The notes beneath the pieces are model-generated. The model was not told where the DNA came from, ran no database searches, and saw nothing but the letters and a program-made list of their open reading frames with translations. Position numbers and translations under genes: made by a program. A stretch of 28,169 bases of DNA. Source: an uncultured Clostridia bacterium (GTDB lineage Bacteria; Bacillota; Clostridia; TANB77; CAG-508). The stretch is from the NCBI GenBank assembly GCA_947626705.1, contig CANQTJ010000001.1, forward strand, positions 1 through 28,169, given 5' to 3'. Of this stretch, positions 17,444 to 25,367 are shown piece by piece. Every line of letters begins with the position of its first letter. Position 1 is the stretch's first letter.

Positions 17444-18175
17444 ATGGAAAAAATCTTATTAATAATACCAGCTTATAATGAAGAAGAAAACGTGTTAAAA
17501 GTTTATAATATGATAAAAGAATATAATGAAAAATCTGAGCAAAAATTAGATTATATATTTATTAATGATGGTTCTAAAGATAACACATTAAAAATTTTAG
17601 AAGATAATAAATTAAATCATATAAACTTAATTCATAATCTTGGAATTGGAGGAGCAGTACAAACAGGATATAAATATGCTTATGAGAATAATTATAATAT
17701 TGCAATTCAATTTGATGGAGATGGACAACATGATATAAACTATGTAGATAATATTTGTAAACCATTAATTGAAGGACAAGCTGATATGTGTATAGGAACA
17801 AGATATTTAGATAAAACATCAAGCGAATTTCAATCTACATTTATGAGAAGATTAGGTTCAAATATAATATCAACATTTATAAAAATTTTATGTAGAAAAA
17901 AAATTACTGACCCAACATCAGGTTTTAGGGCTGTAAATAGAACGGTTATACAAGAATTTGCTAAAAATTATCCTATAGAATATCCAGAACCAGAATCAAC
18001 AGTTTGTTTATTAGTTAATAAGTATATAATACAAGAAGTACCTGTTAGTATGAACGAAAGAACAGGTGGAGTTTCTTCAATAAGACTTTGGAAATCAATT
18101 GATTATATGGTTAAAGTAGTATTAGCAATAATAATAGATAGTATAAGTTTTAGAATAAAAAGGAGGAAAAAATAG
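17444..18175 (+). CDS. DPM1-like GT2, putative polyprenyl-phosphate sugar synthase, 243 aa
   Basis: A GT-A enzyme of the dolichyl-phosphate mannose synthase group. It has LLIIPAYNEEENVLKVYNMI, VINDGS-type FINDGSKDNT (39-48), HNLGIGGAVQTGYKYA and the metal site FDGDGQHD (90-97). DPTSGFRAVNRTVI and the RTGGVSSIRLWKSIDYM tail are also typical of this group. No membrane anchor is present, so membrane association likely depends on its neighbour: the next gene, a DUF2304 membrane protein, overlaps this stop by one base. The product would be an undecaprenyl-P-hexose (or similar) made on the inner leaflet for the GT-C proteins in the cluster. AGAGGAG precedes the ATG. Substrate unknown. Confidence 0.9.
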   Translation: MEKILLIIPAYNEEENVLKVYNMIKEYNEKSEQKLDYIFINDGSKDNTLKILEDNKLNHINLIHNLGIGGAVQTGYKYAYENNYNIAIQFDGDGQHDINYVDNICKPLIEGQADMCIGTRYLDKTSSEFQSTFMRRLGSNIISTFIKILCRKKITDPTSGFRAVNRTVIQEFAKNYPIEYPEPESTVCLLVNKYIIQEVPVSMNERTGGVSSIRLWKSIDYMVKVVLAIIIDSISFRIKRRKK

Positions 18176-18534
18176 TGCAAATAAAATTAAAAATAGCTTT
18201 GATTATTATTTTGTTAATATATATTTTTTGCATACTTAAAGCTGTAAAAAGAAAAAATATGAGAATTAATTATCTAATATTTTGGTCGATAACTGGCTTA
18301 TTACTTATTGTAGCATTATGTATTCCTAATTTAGTAGAAAATATATCAAGATTACTAGGATTTGAAATGCCAATAAATATGATATTTAGTGTAGCAATAT
18401 TTGTTATATTATATTTAATATTTAACTTAACGACTCTTATTTCTCAAGAACAAAATAAAAATGTATTGTTAATACAAGAAATATCAATATTAAAGCAACG
18501 TATAGAGGAATTAGAAAAAAATAAAGAGAATTAA
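18175..18534 (+). CDS. DUF2304 family membrane protein, 119 aa
   Basis: The GTG start at 18175-18177 shares one base with the upstream TAG, and AAGGAGG at 18160-18166 sits at ideal distance, so translation is coupled to the DPM1-like gene. The protein has three hydrophobic segments (residues ~5-20, ~34-52 and ~65-88), the family motif INYLIFWSITGLLLIVALCI and a C-terminal coiled coil (QEISILKQRIEELEKNKEN). DUF2304 proteins commonly sit next to soluble GT2 synthases in polysaccharide loci. The inferred role is to anchor or assist the synthase at the membrane, possibly aiding lipid-sugar handling. No catalytic motif is visible. Confidence 0.88.
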   Translation: MQIKLKIALIIILLIYIFCILKAVKRKNMRINYLIFWSITGLLLIVALCIPNLVENISRLLGFEMPINMIFSVAIFVILYLIFNLTTLISQEQNKNVLLIQEISILKQRIEELEKNKEN

Positions 18535-18588
18535 ATATAATTTATAAACAAAAAAGTTTTATAAAATATCATAGAATGGAGAAAGAAA

Positions 18589-19632
18589 ATGGAAAAAGAT
18601 AATATAAAGCTTTCAATTGTCGCACTAGTATATAATTTAGAAAAATATTTGCCAAGATGTTTAGACTCATTAGTTAATCAGACATTAGAAGACATTGAAA
18701 TTTTGTGCGTAGATGATGGTTCAACAGATTCTGCCCCTAAAATTATAGATGAGTACGCACATAAATATCCTAACAAAGTAATTGCATTTCATAAAGAAAA
18801 TGGAGGAGAATTTACAACAAGAAATTATGGATTAGAAAGAGCAAAAGGTGAATATATAACTTTTGTAGATACAGATGATTATGTTGAAAAAGATTGGGCT
18901 GAAAAATTATATAATGCGGCTAAAGAAAATGATGCAGATTTAGCTGTATGTGCATTCGAAAGAATTAATTTAGAAACAAATAAAGTTGTATGCACAGATA
19001 TGACAAGATTTGGATATTCGTGTAAAGAAATTAAAGCAAATGATGATTTTGTAGTTTTTATAAATCCAGCTCCGTGGAATAAAATCTATCGAAGAGAAAA
19101 AATAAAAGATTTAAGATTTTTAAGTTTTAGAGGATTTAATGACACAATGTTTCTAATGGAAGCATATACAAAAATAGAAAAGATAGCATTTATACCAGAT
19201 GTATTATATCATTACTATTTAAGATATGATTCGCAAATACATACAATAAATGAACAAGATGTTAATAATTTAAAAAAATATTTATTAGAAGTGAAACAAT
19301 TTTATAAAGATAGCGGTAAATATGAAGAAATGAAATATATATTAGATTTAATGGCATTTATTCATTTAGGCGTATCTGTAATGTATAGAGCATCTTATGA
19401 TAAGAGTATAAATATAAAAAAGATGCTAAAAGAAACAATAATGTATTTAGATAATAATTTTAGTACATGGAGAAAAAATCCTTTCTTAAAATTTTCATAC
19501 TCAATAAAAAAAGGAATTAAACATTTAGGATTATGGGGTATAGCTCTACTATATAAATGGAATTTAGCAATTGTTTATATTAAAGTATACAGATTTATAA
19601 TAGATAAATTAAAGTTAGATATTAAATGGTAA
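18589..19632 (+). CDS. Family 2 glycosyltransferase, 347 aa
   Basis: A GT-A transferase of the EpsJ/WcaA-like type: KLSIVALVYNLEKYLPRCLD, LCVDDGSTD (39-47), the ENGG loop and the metal site FVDTDDYVE (92-100). INPAPWNKIYRREKI and VLYHYYLRYDSQI follow. The usual GGLSxARNxG reads GGEFTTRNYG, a small divergence next to the donor site. The C-terminal ~80 residues are basic with hydrophobic stretches, suggesting a peripheral membrane position. GGAGAAAG lies just before the ATG; the 54-bp gap upstream is AT-rich with only a weak imperfect hairpin. It is placed inside the lipid-sugar module, so it may prime or extend the glycan acted on there. Donor unknown. Confidence 0.92.
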   Translation: MEKDNIKLSIVALVYNLEKYLPRCLDSLVNQTLEDIEILCVDDGSTDSAPKIIDEYAHKYPNKVIAFHKENGGEFTTRNYGLERAKGEYITFVDTDDYVEKDWAEKLYNAAKENDADLAVCAFERINLETNKVVCTDMTRFGYSCKEIKANDDFVVFINPAPWNKIYRREKIKDLRFLSFRGFNDTMFLMEAYTKIEKIAFIPDVLYHYYLRYDSQIHTINEQDVNNLKKYLLEVKQFYKDSGKYEEMKYILDLMAFIHLGVSVMYRASYDKSINIKKMLKETIMYLDNNFSTWRKNPFLKFSYSIKKGIKHLGLWGIALLYKWNLAIVYIKVYRFIIDKLKLDIKW

Positions 19633-19663
19633 AATATATTCTTGTGAAAGGAACGAGATAAAA

Positions 19664-20038
19664 ATGGAAAAAGGGAGAAGTAATATGATGAAAATAATAT
19701 TAGTAATAATATATTTAATTTTAACAATTTCAGGTTTAATATTAATGAAAAAAGGGGGAAATTCAGGAACATTAGCAATAGAAAATGGAAATGCTAGTTT
19801 TGTTATTAATTTAATTAGTTTTGCAGGATTATTTTGTTATTTATTTAGTTTTTTACTATTTACGAAAATAGTTATAATGTTTGATTTAAGTTATATTATG
19901 CCAATTTGTACAGGTATAGTACAAGTAATTTCACTAATTGCATCAAAAATAGTATTTAAAGAAAACATAAGTATATATGGTATAATTGGTGCTAGTTTAG
20001 TAATAGCAGGTATAATAGTTATGAATCTAAAAAGATAG
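19664..20038 (+). CDS. SMR/EamA-like small membrane protein, putative lipid-sugar flippase, 124 aa
   Basis: Four hydrophobic helices and a length near 110-120 match the small multidrug resistance/ArnE-ArnF fold. The family signature is visible in LMKKGG (first helix end) and in KIVFKENISIYGIIGASLVIAGIIVM (the last helix region). The helix-1 Glu essential for EmrE drug antiport (E14) corresponds to Thr/Ser here, as in the lipid-sugar flippase branch. A flippase moving Und-P-sugar from inner to outer leaflet fits its place between a DPM1/DUF2304 pair and GT-C-like genes; this is inference. Start is ambiguous: ATG 19664 follows AAAGGAACGAG, but ATG 19685 (preceded by AAGGGAG) gives a more typical N-terminus. 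Confidence 0.82.
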   Translation: MEKGRSNMMKIILVIIYLILTISGLILMKKGGNSGTLAIENGNASFVINLISFAGLFCYLFSFLLFTKIVIMFDLSYIMPICTGIVQVISLIASKIVFKENISIYGIIGASLVIAGIIVMNLKR

Positions 20039-20068
20039 TAATAAGTACCTTAGAGAGGAATATAAAAA

Positions 20069-20626
20069 ATGATAAAAATTAATAAAGCAAAACTAAAAAA
20101 TATTAATAATATAAATTTAATATTATTATGCATTATAATATTTTTGGTGTTAATAATATTAATAGCAATATATTTTATTAATAATTTGTTACCAAAAAAA
20201 TATAATATTCCTAATAATATTAATATATTAGAAACGAAATCAAGTTTTGAAGTAAATAACATAGAAAAAGGAAAAATATTTTCAAAAATTTATATAAAAA
20301 AGAAACTTAGTGATGAAGAACTAAAAGATTTTACTAATTATGTTTCAGGGCAAGGAAAAAATTTTTATTTTAATTATCAAATTATATTAGAAAATAATAA
20401 AAAAAATTATAGGGTAAAGACAATTATAAAAGATTCTAATGAAGCAATATTTTTTGATAAAACAAACAGTTCAGATAATAGTATTATTATAGAAGGAATA
20501 TTTTTAAATAAGAATTTTTTTAAAGAAAATTATAATATAAGTATTATTCAAAAAGATTATATAAATAATAATCCAGATAATAAAATAGTAAATTATTATA
20601 AAGATATAGGAAAAATAGGAGGATAA
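20069..20626 (+). CDS. Membrane-anchored protein of unknown function, 185 aa
   Basis: I do not recognise a family. Residues ~17-42 form one strong hydrophobic segment after a basic start (KINKAKLKN), so the remaining ~140 residues should lie outside the membrane. That part is rich in Asn, Lys and Ile, with no cysteine and no catalytic motif; it looks like a small beta-rich domain (GKIFSKIYIKKKLSDEELKD, NFYFNYQIILENNKKNYRVK). GAGAGGAA precedes the ATG. It ends one base before the DUF6056-like gene, implying coupled expression and perhaps an accessory role for that transferase. It is clearly a real gene: long frame, ribosome site, tight operon spacing. Confidence 0.8.
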   Translation: MIKINKAKLKNINNINLILLCIIIFLVLIILIAIYFINNLLPKKYNIPNNINILETKSSFEVNNIEKGKIFSKIYIKKKLSDEELKDFTNYVSGQGKNFYFNYQIILENNKKNYRVKTIIKDSNEAIFFDKTNSSDNSIIIEGIFLNKNFFKENYNISIIQKDYINNNPDNKIVNYYKDIGKIGG

Positions 20627-20627
20627 A

Positions 20628-21989
20628 ATGAAAAAATATATATTAAATAAAAATGTTATAATACTATTATTCCTATTTGTAATAGCTTTTATTATTACAC
20701 TAAATCCAATTGATACAGAACAAGATGATATAATATATAGAGAAGCTTTTAATAATTTTTCGTCATTTATAGTATGGGCAAAAGAATTTATTTTATTATG
20801 GGGAGGGAGAGTTGTTGCATTATCATTATCTACATTATTTTTAAATTTAAATATAGGTATATTTAAATTGGCAAATGCAACTATAATTGTAATACTTGTA
20901 TATTCAATATATAAAATAATAGAAACTTTAAGTGATGAAGCTATAAAATATAAAAATATAATATTAATTTCAATAATGTGTTCATTTTTATTTATAAATA
21001 GGAATGTCATAAAATATTCTGTAACGTGGATAACAGGCACTTTTAATTATTTGTGGCCATGTACCGCAATGATAGTAGCAATGATACCATTTATAAAAAA
21101 ATTAAAAAATAACCCTATAAAAAAAGTAGAATATATAGTATATTTTTTAAGTACATTATTAGCTTCTAATATAGAGCAAACAGGAGTTGTTTTATTTGTA
21201 TTTATATCAATAATTATAGTAATAATAAAGTTAAATAAAATGAAAATAGAGAAAACATTATTAGCAAATTATATATTTTGTTTTATAGTTTTAATACTTT
21301 CATTAATGGCACCAGGTAATCATGTTAGATATTCAGCAGAATTACTAAGATGGTATCAAGATTTTGAAATGTTATCAATATTTGATAAAATTATACAAGG
21401 ACAAAGTGTTTTATTAGATCATTTAGTGAACCACTCAACTGTAACAATATTTATTATTTCAATATTATTGATGTATATTTCTATAAAAGAAAAAGATAAA
21501 AATAGAATAAAAATAGCTTTTATACCACTAATATATTCATTAATAAGAATTTTACCACTAAATGTATTATTATCTAGAATATACAGTAATGACATAATAA
21601 GTAGAATAGATAAATTATTTGCATTTAATACTTATGGTGTAAAAATGATATGTAACCCTTACATATATATTCCAATAATAATAGGAACATTTGTATTAAT
21701 AGTAATAGCAATCTTGATTTTTTTAAGCTATAAAGATGTAAAAAAATCTATTGTATATACATTATTATATTTAGCAGGAATATGTTCAACACTTTCATTA
21801 AGTGTATCACCAACAATTTTTGCATCAAGTTATAGAATATTTTTTGTAACAGATGTATTAAATGTACTATTAATAGCATCTCTTACATATCAAGCTATAA
21901 AATACATTAAAGATAATATAACAGTAGAAGTAATATATTTTATTTCAATTATTATTTTGGCATTTATAAATTTATTAGTTTACTTTTAG
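20628..21989 (+). CDS. DUF6056-like polytopic membrane protein, putative GT-C glycosyltransferase, 453 aa
   Basis: AGGAGG precedes the ATG, which lies one base after the previous stop. About ten hydrophobic segments are present. In the first extracytoplasmic loop come EQDDIIY (31-37, an acidic pair fitting a GT-C donor site) and then LLWGGRVVAL (56-65). TWITGTFNYLWPC (133-145) and LSLMAPGNHVRYS (~residue 225) are motifs I associate with DUF6056 and phage-type glucosyltransferase GtrC-like proteins. It would transfer a sugar from undecaprenyl phosphate to an outside acceptor. It is the third GT-C-like gene here and the last gene before the intergenic element, and probably closes the polysaccharide operon. 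Confidence 0.72.
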   Translation: MKKYILNKNVIILLFLFVIAFIITLNPIDTEQDDIIYREAFNNFSSFIVWAKEFILLWGGRVVALSLSTLFLNLNIGIFKLANATIIVILVYSIYKIIETLSDEAIKYKNIILISIMCSFLFINRNVIKYSVTWITGTFNYLWPCTAMIVAMIPFIKKLKNNPIKKVEYIVYFLSTLLASNIEQTGVVLFVFISIIIVIIKLNKMKIEKTLLANYIFCFIVLILSLMAPGNHVRYSAELLRWYQDFEMLSIFDKIIQGQSVLLDHLVNHSTVTIFIISILLMYISIKEKDKNRIKIAFIPLIYSLIRILPLNVLLSRIYSNDIISRIDKLFAFNTYGVKMICNPYIYIPIIIGTFVLIVIAILIFLSYKDVKKSIVYTLLYLAGICSTLSLSVSPTIFASSYRIFFVTDVLNVLLIASLTYQAIKYIKDNITVEVIYFISIIILAFINLLVYF

Positions 21990-22006
21990 ATAGTACAAGC
22001 ATTAAT

Positions 22007-22140
22007 AAAAAACGGAACTAACATTTTCTAAAGCTCCTATGTCGCTAAGAAAATCTAAGTTTCGCATAATTATCTTCTACGTAAAGTCTATCATCTTTGA
22101 TGATGACTTTCCTAGAATATAAAAAAACGGAACTAACATT
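22007..22140 (-). repeat. 115-bp unit bounded by 19-bp direct repeats; minus-strand coding remnant or small RNA
   Basis: AAAAAACGGAACTAACATT occurs at 22007-22025 and again at 22122-22140. The enclosed DNA is less AT-rich than its surroundings. On the minus strand one frame reads KVIIKDDRLYVEDNYAKLRF and, after a one-base shift at a TTTT run, LSDIGALENVSSVFY. The NVSSVF part is encoded by the direct repeat, so the corrected period is 114 bp (38 codons). Codons such as GTC, ATC, CTT and GCG differ from local genes. The same strand can also fold GGAGCT with AGTTCC before six T, a possible terminator, and AAAGTC-T-ATCATC pairs with GATGATGACTTT (22083-22110). Origin undecided: gene remnant, interspersed repeat or RNA. 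Confidence 0.6.
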
Positions 22141-22185
22141 ATTATATAATTAAAAATAATTGTAATAGAAAGGAAGATAAAGAAT

Positions 22186-24435
22186 ATGAAAAATAAGAGT
22201 ATTTTTAAAATAATATTAATTTGTATCGTTCTAATATTGATAGCACAAAATCTATCATTAGCAGTAAAGGAAATTATAGAAGAACAAAAAGCACAAAATC
22301 AAGTAAAATCTACTATAAAAACTGAAAATATATATGATAAAGAGAATAATAAGGTAACAGTACAAATAATATCAGATGTAGAATTAAAAAATACGAAACC
22401 ATCTTGGAAATTAAGTACAGATAAAAAAACATATACAAAAGAATTTTTCTCAAATACTAAATATACAACGCCAGTAGAAGATATATATGGAAATGTTGTA
22501 AATGCTAATATAAATGTTACCGAAATAAAACCTGCAGAACTTAATATGAATTATATTTATGATGCAAATACAAATAGTGTAACAGCTCAAATAATATCAA
22601 ATACTGAGTTAAAAGATACAAAACCATCTTGGAAATTAAGCAAAGATAAAAAAATATATACAAAAGTATTTAAAGAAAATACAACTTATTCTACGCCAGT
22701 AGAAGATATAAATGGTAATATTATTAATGCACAAATAAATGTTACAGGAGTGAAAATTGCAAAAATTCAAATGGATTACACTTATGATGAAAAAACAAAT
22801 ACTGTAATTGCAAAAATGATTTCAGATGTAGAACTAAAAGATACAAAGCCATCTTGGAATTTAAGTACAGATAAAAAGACATATACAAAAGTATTTACTG
22901 GGAATACAGAGTATAGCACACCAGTAGAAGATAAATATGGTAATATTATAAATGTAAAAATAAGTATTACACAAATAAAAATTGCAAAAATTCAAATGGA
23001 TTATACTTATGACGAAAAAACAAACACTGTAATAGCAAAAATGATTTCAGATATAGAACTAAAAGCTACAAAGCCATCTTGGAATTTAAGTGAAGATAAA
23101 AAGACATATACAAAAGTGTTTACTGGAAATACAGAATATAGTACACCAGTAGAAGATATGTATGGAAATATTGTAAATGTTGTTATAAAAATTAATAAAA
23201 TAGATGACAAAGCACCAGTAATAACATTAGACTATAAATATAATGATAATGATACAGTTACAATTTATATGAAATCTAATGAAAAATTAGGAGCTACAAA
23301 GCCATCTTGGAATTTAAGTAGTGATAAACTAATATATGAAAAAGTTTTTGATACAAATCAAGATTATACAACACCAGTAGAAGATATATATGGAAATTCT
23401 GTAAATGTAAAAATAAAATTAAAAAAGAAAAGATATGAATATAGACAATCAGATAATTCTAAAATTACTGTTGGATATATGTATACTTCTTATGAGAATG
23501 TAATTGTTCAAATTACATCAAGTGTTAAAATGGAAAATACAAAACCATCTTGGAAATTAAGTGAAGATGGATATAGATATACTAAAGTATTTTATGAAGA
23601 TACTAATTACACAACTCCTATACAAGATATTAATGGTGTAATAAAAAATGTTACTATAAATGTTGATATGTTTTTTGAAATAATGTTTGAAACTGGAACT
23701 TATGGAAGAAGCGGTGCTAGTATATATTCAGTAGCAGGTGGAAGTAACTTAGAATATTACAGATTTGGAAATGGACAAAATGTATTTTTTGCAACATTCT
23801 GTGTTCACGGATTTGAAGATTCATGGGATAGAGATGGAACAGTTTTAGTAGATATTGCAAACAATTTTTATAATAGGTTAAAAAATGACAAAGATAAAGA
23901 TTTAGCTAAAAAGTGGACAATATATATATTAAAAGAAGTTAATCCAGATGGTAGAAGATTAGGATATACTAATAATGGACCAGGAAGAACAACATTATAT
24001 AGTAAAGTTGGAAAAGGTATTGATATGAACAGATGTTGGCAGACAGATAGTTATTATAAAAGATATACTGATAGCAGAAATTATAATGGAACAGCAGAAT
24101 GTCAAGCTTATGAAGCAGAATATCTTAAAAACTTTTTATTAAGTCATAAATCTAACAATGGTCAAAATGTTTTAGTAGATTTACATGGTTGGTATAATCA
24201 ATTAATTGGTAATGAACAAATATGTAGCTATTATAAACAACAATTTCCAACTTGCTCAACAGCAACTTATGGAAAATATGGAACACAGTATTTAATTGCA
24301 TGGGCTAGACAAAATTTAGGAGCAAAAGCTTCACTAGTTGAATTGCCACAAGCAAATAATTATGCTCAAGTAAATAGTATGAGATTATCAGATAGATATA
24401 TTGATGCAACTTTAAATATGTTAAGAGGAATTTAA
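22186..24435 (+). CDS. Secreted modular M14-type zinc peptidase with six TKPSW repeats, 749 aa
   Basis: A signal peptide (probable cut after Ala26, NLSLA|VKE) is followed by six repeats of ~75 residues, with TKPSW at 70, 145, 220, 295, 371 and 452. Each repeat has the form V.AQIIS...LK.TKPSWKLS, then YTK.F..NT.YSTPVEDIYGN. From about 500 a metallocarboxypeptidase domain begins. Zinc ligands are H541/E544 in HGFED and H667 in DLHGW; NPDG is at 586-589, N615-R616 in GIDMNRCW, and the catalytic Glu at 719 in SLVELP. All M14 active residues are thus present. Bacterial M14 enzymes of this build often cut gamma-D-Glu-diamino acid bonds in peptidoglycan stem peptides, which fits its GH25-carrying sister (25368). 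AAAGGAAG precedes the ATG. The exact bond cut is inferred. Confidence 0.9.
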   Translation: MKNKSIFKIILICIVLILIAQNLSLAVKEIIEEQKAQNQVKSTIKTENIYDKENNKVTVQIISDVELKNTKPSWKLSTDKKTYTKEFFSNTKYTTPVEDIYGNVVNANINVTEIKPAELNMNYIYDANTNSVTAQIISNTELKDTKPSWKLSKDKKIYTKVFKENTTYSTPVEDINGNIINAQINVTGVKIAKIQMDYTYDEKTNTVIAKMISDVELKDTKPSWNLSTDKKTYTKVFTGNTEYSTPVEDKYGNIINVKISITQIKIAKIQMDYTYDEKTNTVIAKMISDIELKATKPSWNLSEDKKTYTKVFTGNTEYSTPVEDMYGNIVNVVIKINKIDDKAPVITLDYKYNDNDTVTIYMKSNEKLGATKPSWNLSSDKLIYEKVFDTNQDYTTPVEDIYGNSVNVKIKLKKKRYEYRQSDNSKITVGYMYTSYENVIVQITSSVKMENTKPSWKLSEDGYRYTKVFYEDTNYTTPIQDINGVIKNVTINVDMFFEIMFETGTYGRSGASIYSVAGGSNLEYYRFGNGQNVFFATFCVHGFEDSWDRDGTVLVDIANNFYNRLKNDKDKDLAKKWTIYILKEVNPDGRRLGYTNNGPGRTTLYSKVGKGIDMNRCWQTDSYYKRYTDSRNYNGTAECQAYEAEYLKNFLLSHKSNNGQNVLVDLHGWYNQLIGNEQICSYYKQQFPTCSTATYGKYGTQYLIAWARQNLGAKASLVELPQANNYAQVNSMRLSDRYIDATLNMLRGI
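22756..23205 (+). repeat. Near-identical 225-bp tandem repeat within the M14-type gene
   Basis: Two consecutive 225-bp units (22756-22980 and 22981-23205) encode repeats 3 and 4, each starting IAKIQMDYTYDEKTN. They differ at few bases, including silent ones, which points to recent duplication or gene conversion. Neighbouring repeats are less alike at the DNA level. The units keep frame, so repeat number could vary by recombination. Confidence 0.85.
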
Positions 24436-24443
24436 TTTTTAAA

Positions 24444-24508
24444 TATAGTTTGTTACAGTTCACTGAAAATCTTAATAAAGAAGAATTAAGCAGTGAACTG
24501 TAACTATA
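24444..24508 (+). repeat. Long palindrome (13-bp perfect arms) between the M14-type gene and the next gene
   Basis: TTACAGTTCACTG (24453-24465) pairs perfectly with CAGTGAACTGTAA (24491-24503). The stem extends outward with TATAG/CTATA (24444-24448 and 24504-24508) across a small bulge, and an inner CTTAAT/ATTAAG pair (24471-24476 and 24485-24490) lengthens it again. No T-run follows, so it is not a classic terminator. It may be a dispersed palindromic repeat, an mRNA processing or stability hairpin, or a weak terminator. Confidence 0.8.
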
Positions 24509-24537
24509 GTTGCGTCTTGAAAGGAACGTTAATAATT

Positions 24538-25314
24538 ATGAAAAAGAAAAATATTTTCAAGATAGTAATTTTTATCATTGTATTATTAATATTTATATTA
24601 TTAAATTATTTTGGTTTTATGAAAAAAAATAAAAAAGAAGATACAAATAATATTGATACAGAAGTTCGAGAAGATTATATGGACATGAAAAATAATTCTA
24701 TTATGTATAATGATGATGCTTCACTTGAAAATCTTAAAACTGAATACAACATAATAGGAGAAAATGACTTATATGAAGTTAATACAGAAAGTGATGGAAG
24801 AAAAGTCATTAATGTAAAAGCTTCAATAAATTACAAAGTTGCCTTTGCTGGTATAATTAAGGAAGCTAAACCAACTTTTGAAGATGTAAATTCTTTATTT
24901 GAAAAAAATGCTCCAAACAAAAATGGAATATGGATTACACTAGCAGATAGAAATAAAATATTAAATTATTTTAATAATAATGAATATTTAAAATATAAAT
25001 ATAAAATTGATGATGAAGGATATTTACAAATTGATGATAATAAAAATCCAACAGATATGGATAAAAAAATAGAAAAAATTATAAATGGTAAAAATCAATA
25101 TATATTAAATATCTCTAGTATGTATTATATGGTAGATACTGTTACTGGACAAATTGTAGATAATCCATATAATGAATTATCTAGGTATCAACCTTATGAA
25201 TATGTAAAAGATGAAGGAAAAATGATAATTTTTATATCTGAAAATAAAGATAATTATATGACAGAAAATGACATTTTTAGTAGTTTAATGAATTTAATAA
25301 ATTCCATTGAATAA
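24538..25314 (+). CDS. Membrane-anchored protein of unknown function between two wall hydrolases, 258 aa
   Basis: I chose the ATG at 24538 (AAAGGAACG at 24520-24528) over a GTG at 24493, which would place the start inside the palindrome. Residues 1-5 are basic, ~6-26 form one hydrophobic helix, and a KKNKKED linker leads to an outside domain of ~220 residues. I recognise no family. Visible elements are KVINVKASINYKVAFAGIIK, PNKNGIWITLADRNKILNYF, ILNISSMYYMVDTVTGQIVD and the C-terminal TENDIFSSLMNLINSIE. The ILNISSMYY...DTVTGQIVD part has the look of a secreted beta-rich domain. It could regulate or localise the flanking hydrolases; that is inferred from position only. Confidence 0.82.
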   Translation: MKKKNIFKIVIFIIVLLIFILLNYFGFMKKNKKEDTNNIDTEVREDYMDMKNNSIMYNDDASLENLKTEYNIIGENDLYEVNTESDGRKVINVKASINYKVAFAGIIKEAKPTFEDVNSLFEKNAPNKNGIWITLADRNKILNYFNNNEYLKYKYKIDDEGYLQIDDNKNPTDMDKKIEKIINGKNQYILNISSMYYMVDTVTGQIVDNPYNELSRYQPYEYVKDEGKMIIFISENKDNYMTENDIFSSLMNLINSIE

Positions 25315-25367
25315 AAGTTAAATTAATGTTAATATATAATTGTAGTTAATAGGAGGTATAAAATAAA

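Noticed and set aside
18539..18566. Imperfect TTTATAAAC/GTTTTATAAA hairpin before the GT2 at 18589
   Set aside because: Mostly A/T with a bulge; expected by chance in DNA this AT-rich.
20504..21040. A 178-codon minus-strand frame across the end of one gene and the start of the DUF6056-like gene
   Set aside because: It overlaps two well-supported + strand genes, has low-complexity composition and lacks a good start context.
22007..22140. Insertion sequence or MITE with terminal inverted repeats
   Set aside because: The ends are direct, not inverted, repeats; no transposase or target duplication is seen.
25315..25367. Promoter for the GH25 gene (TATAAT at 25335)
   Set aside because: The only TTGA-like -35 is about 22 bp away, too far for a SigA site.
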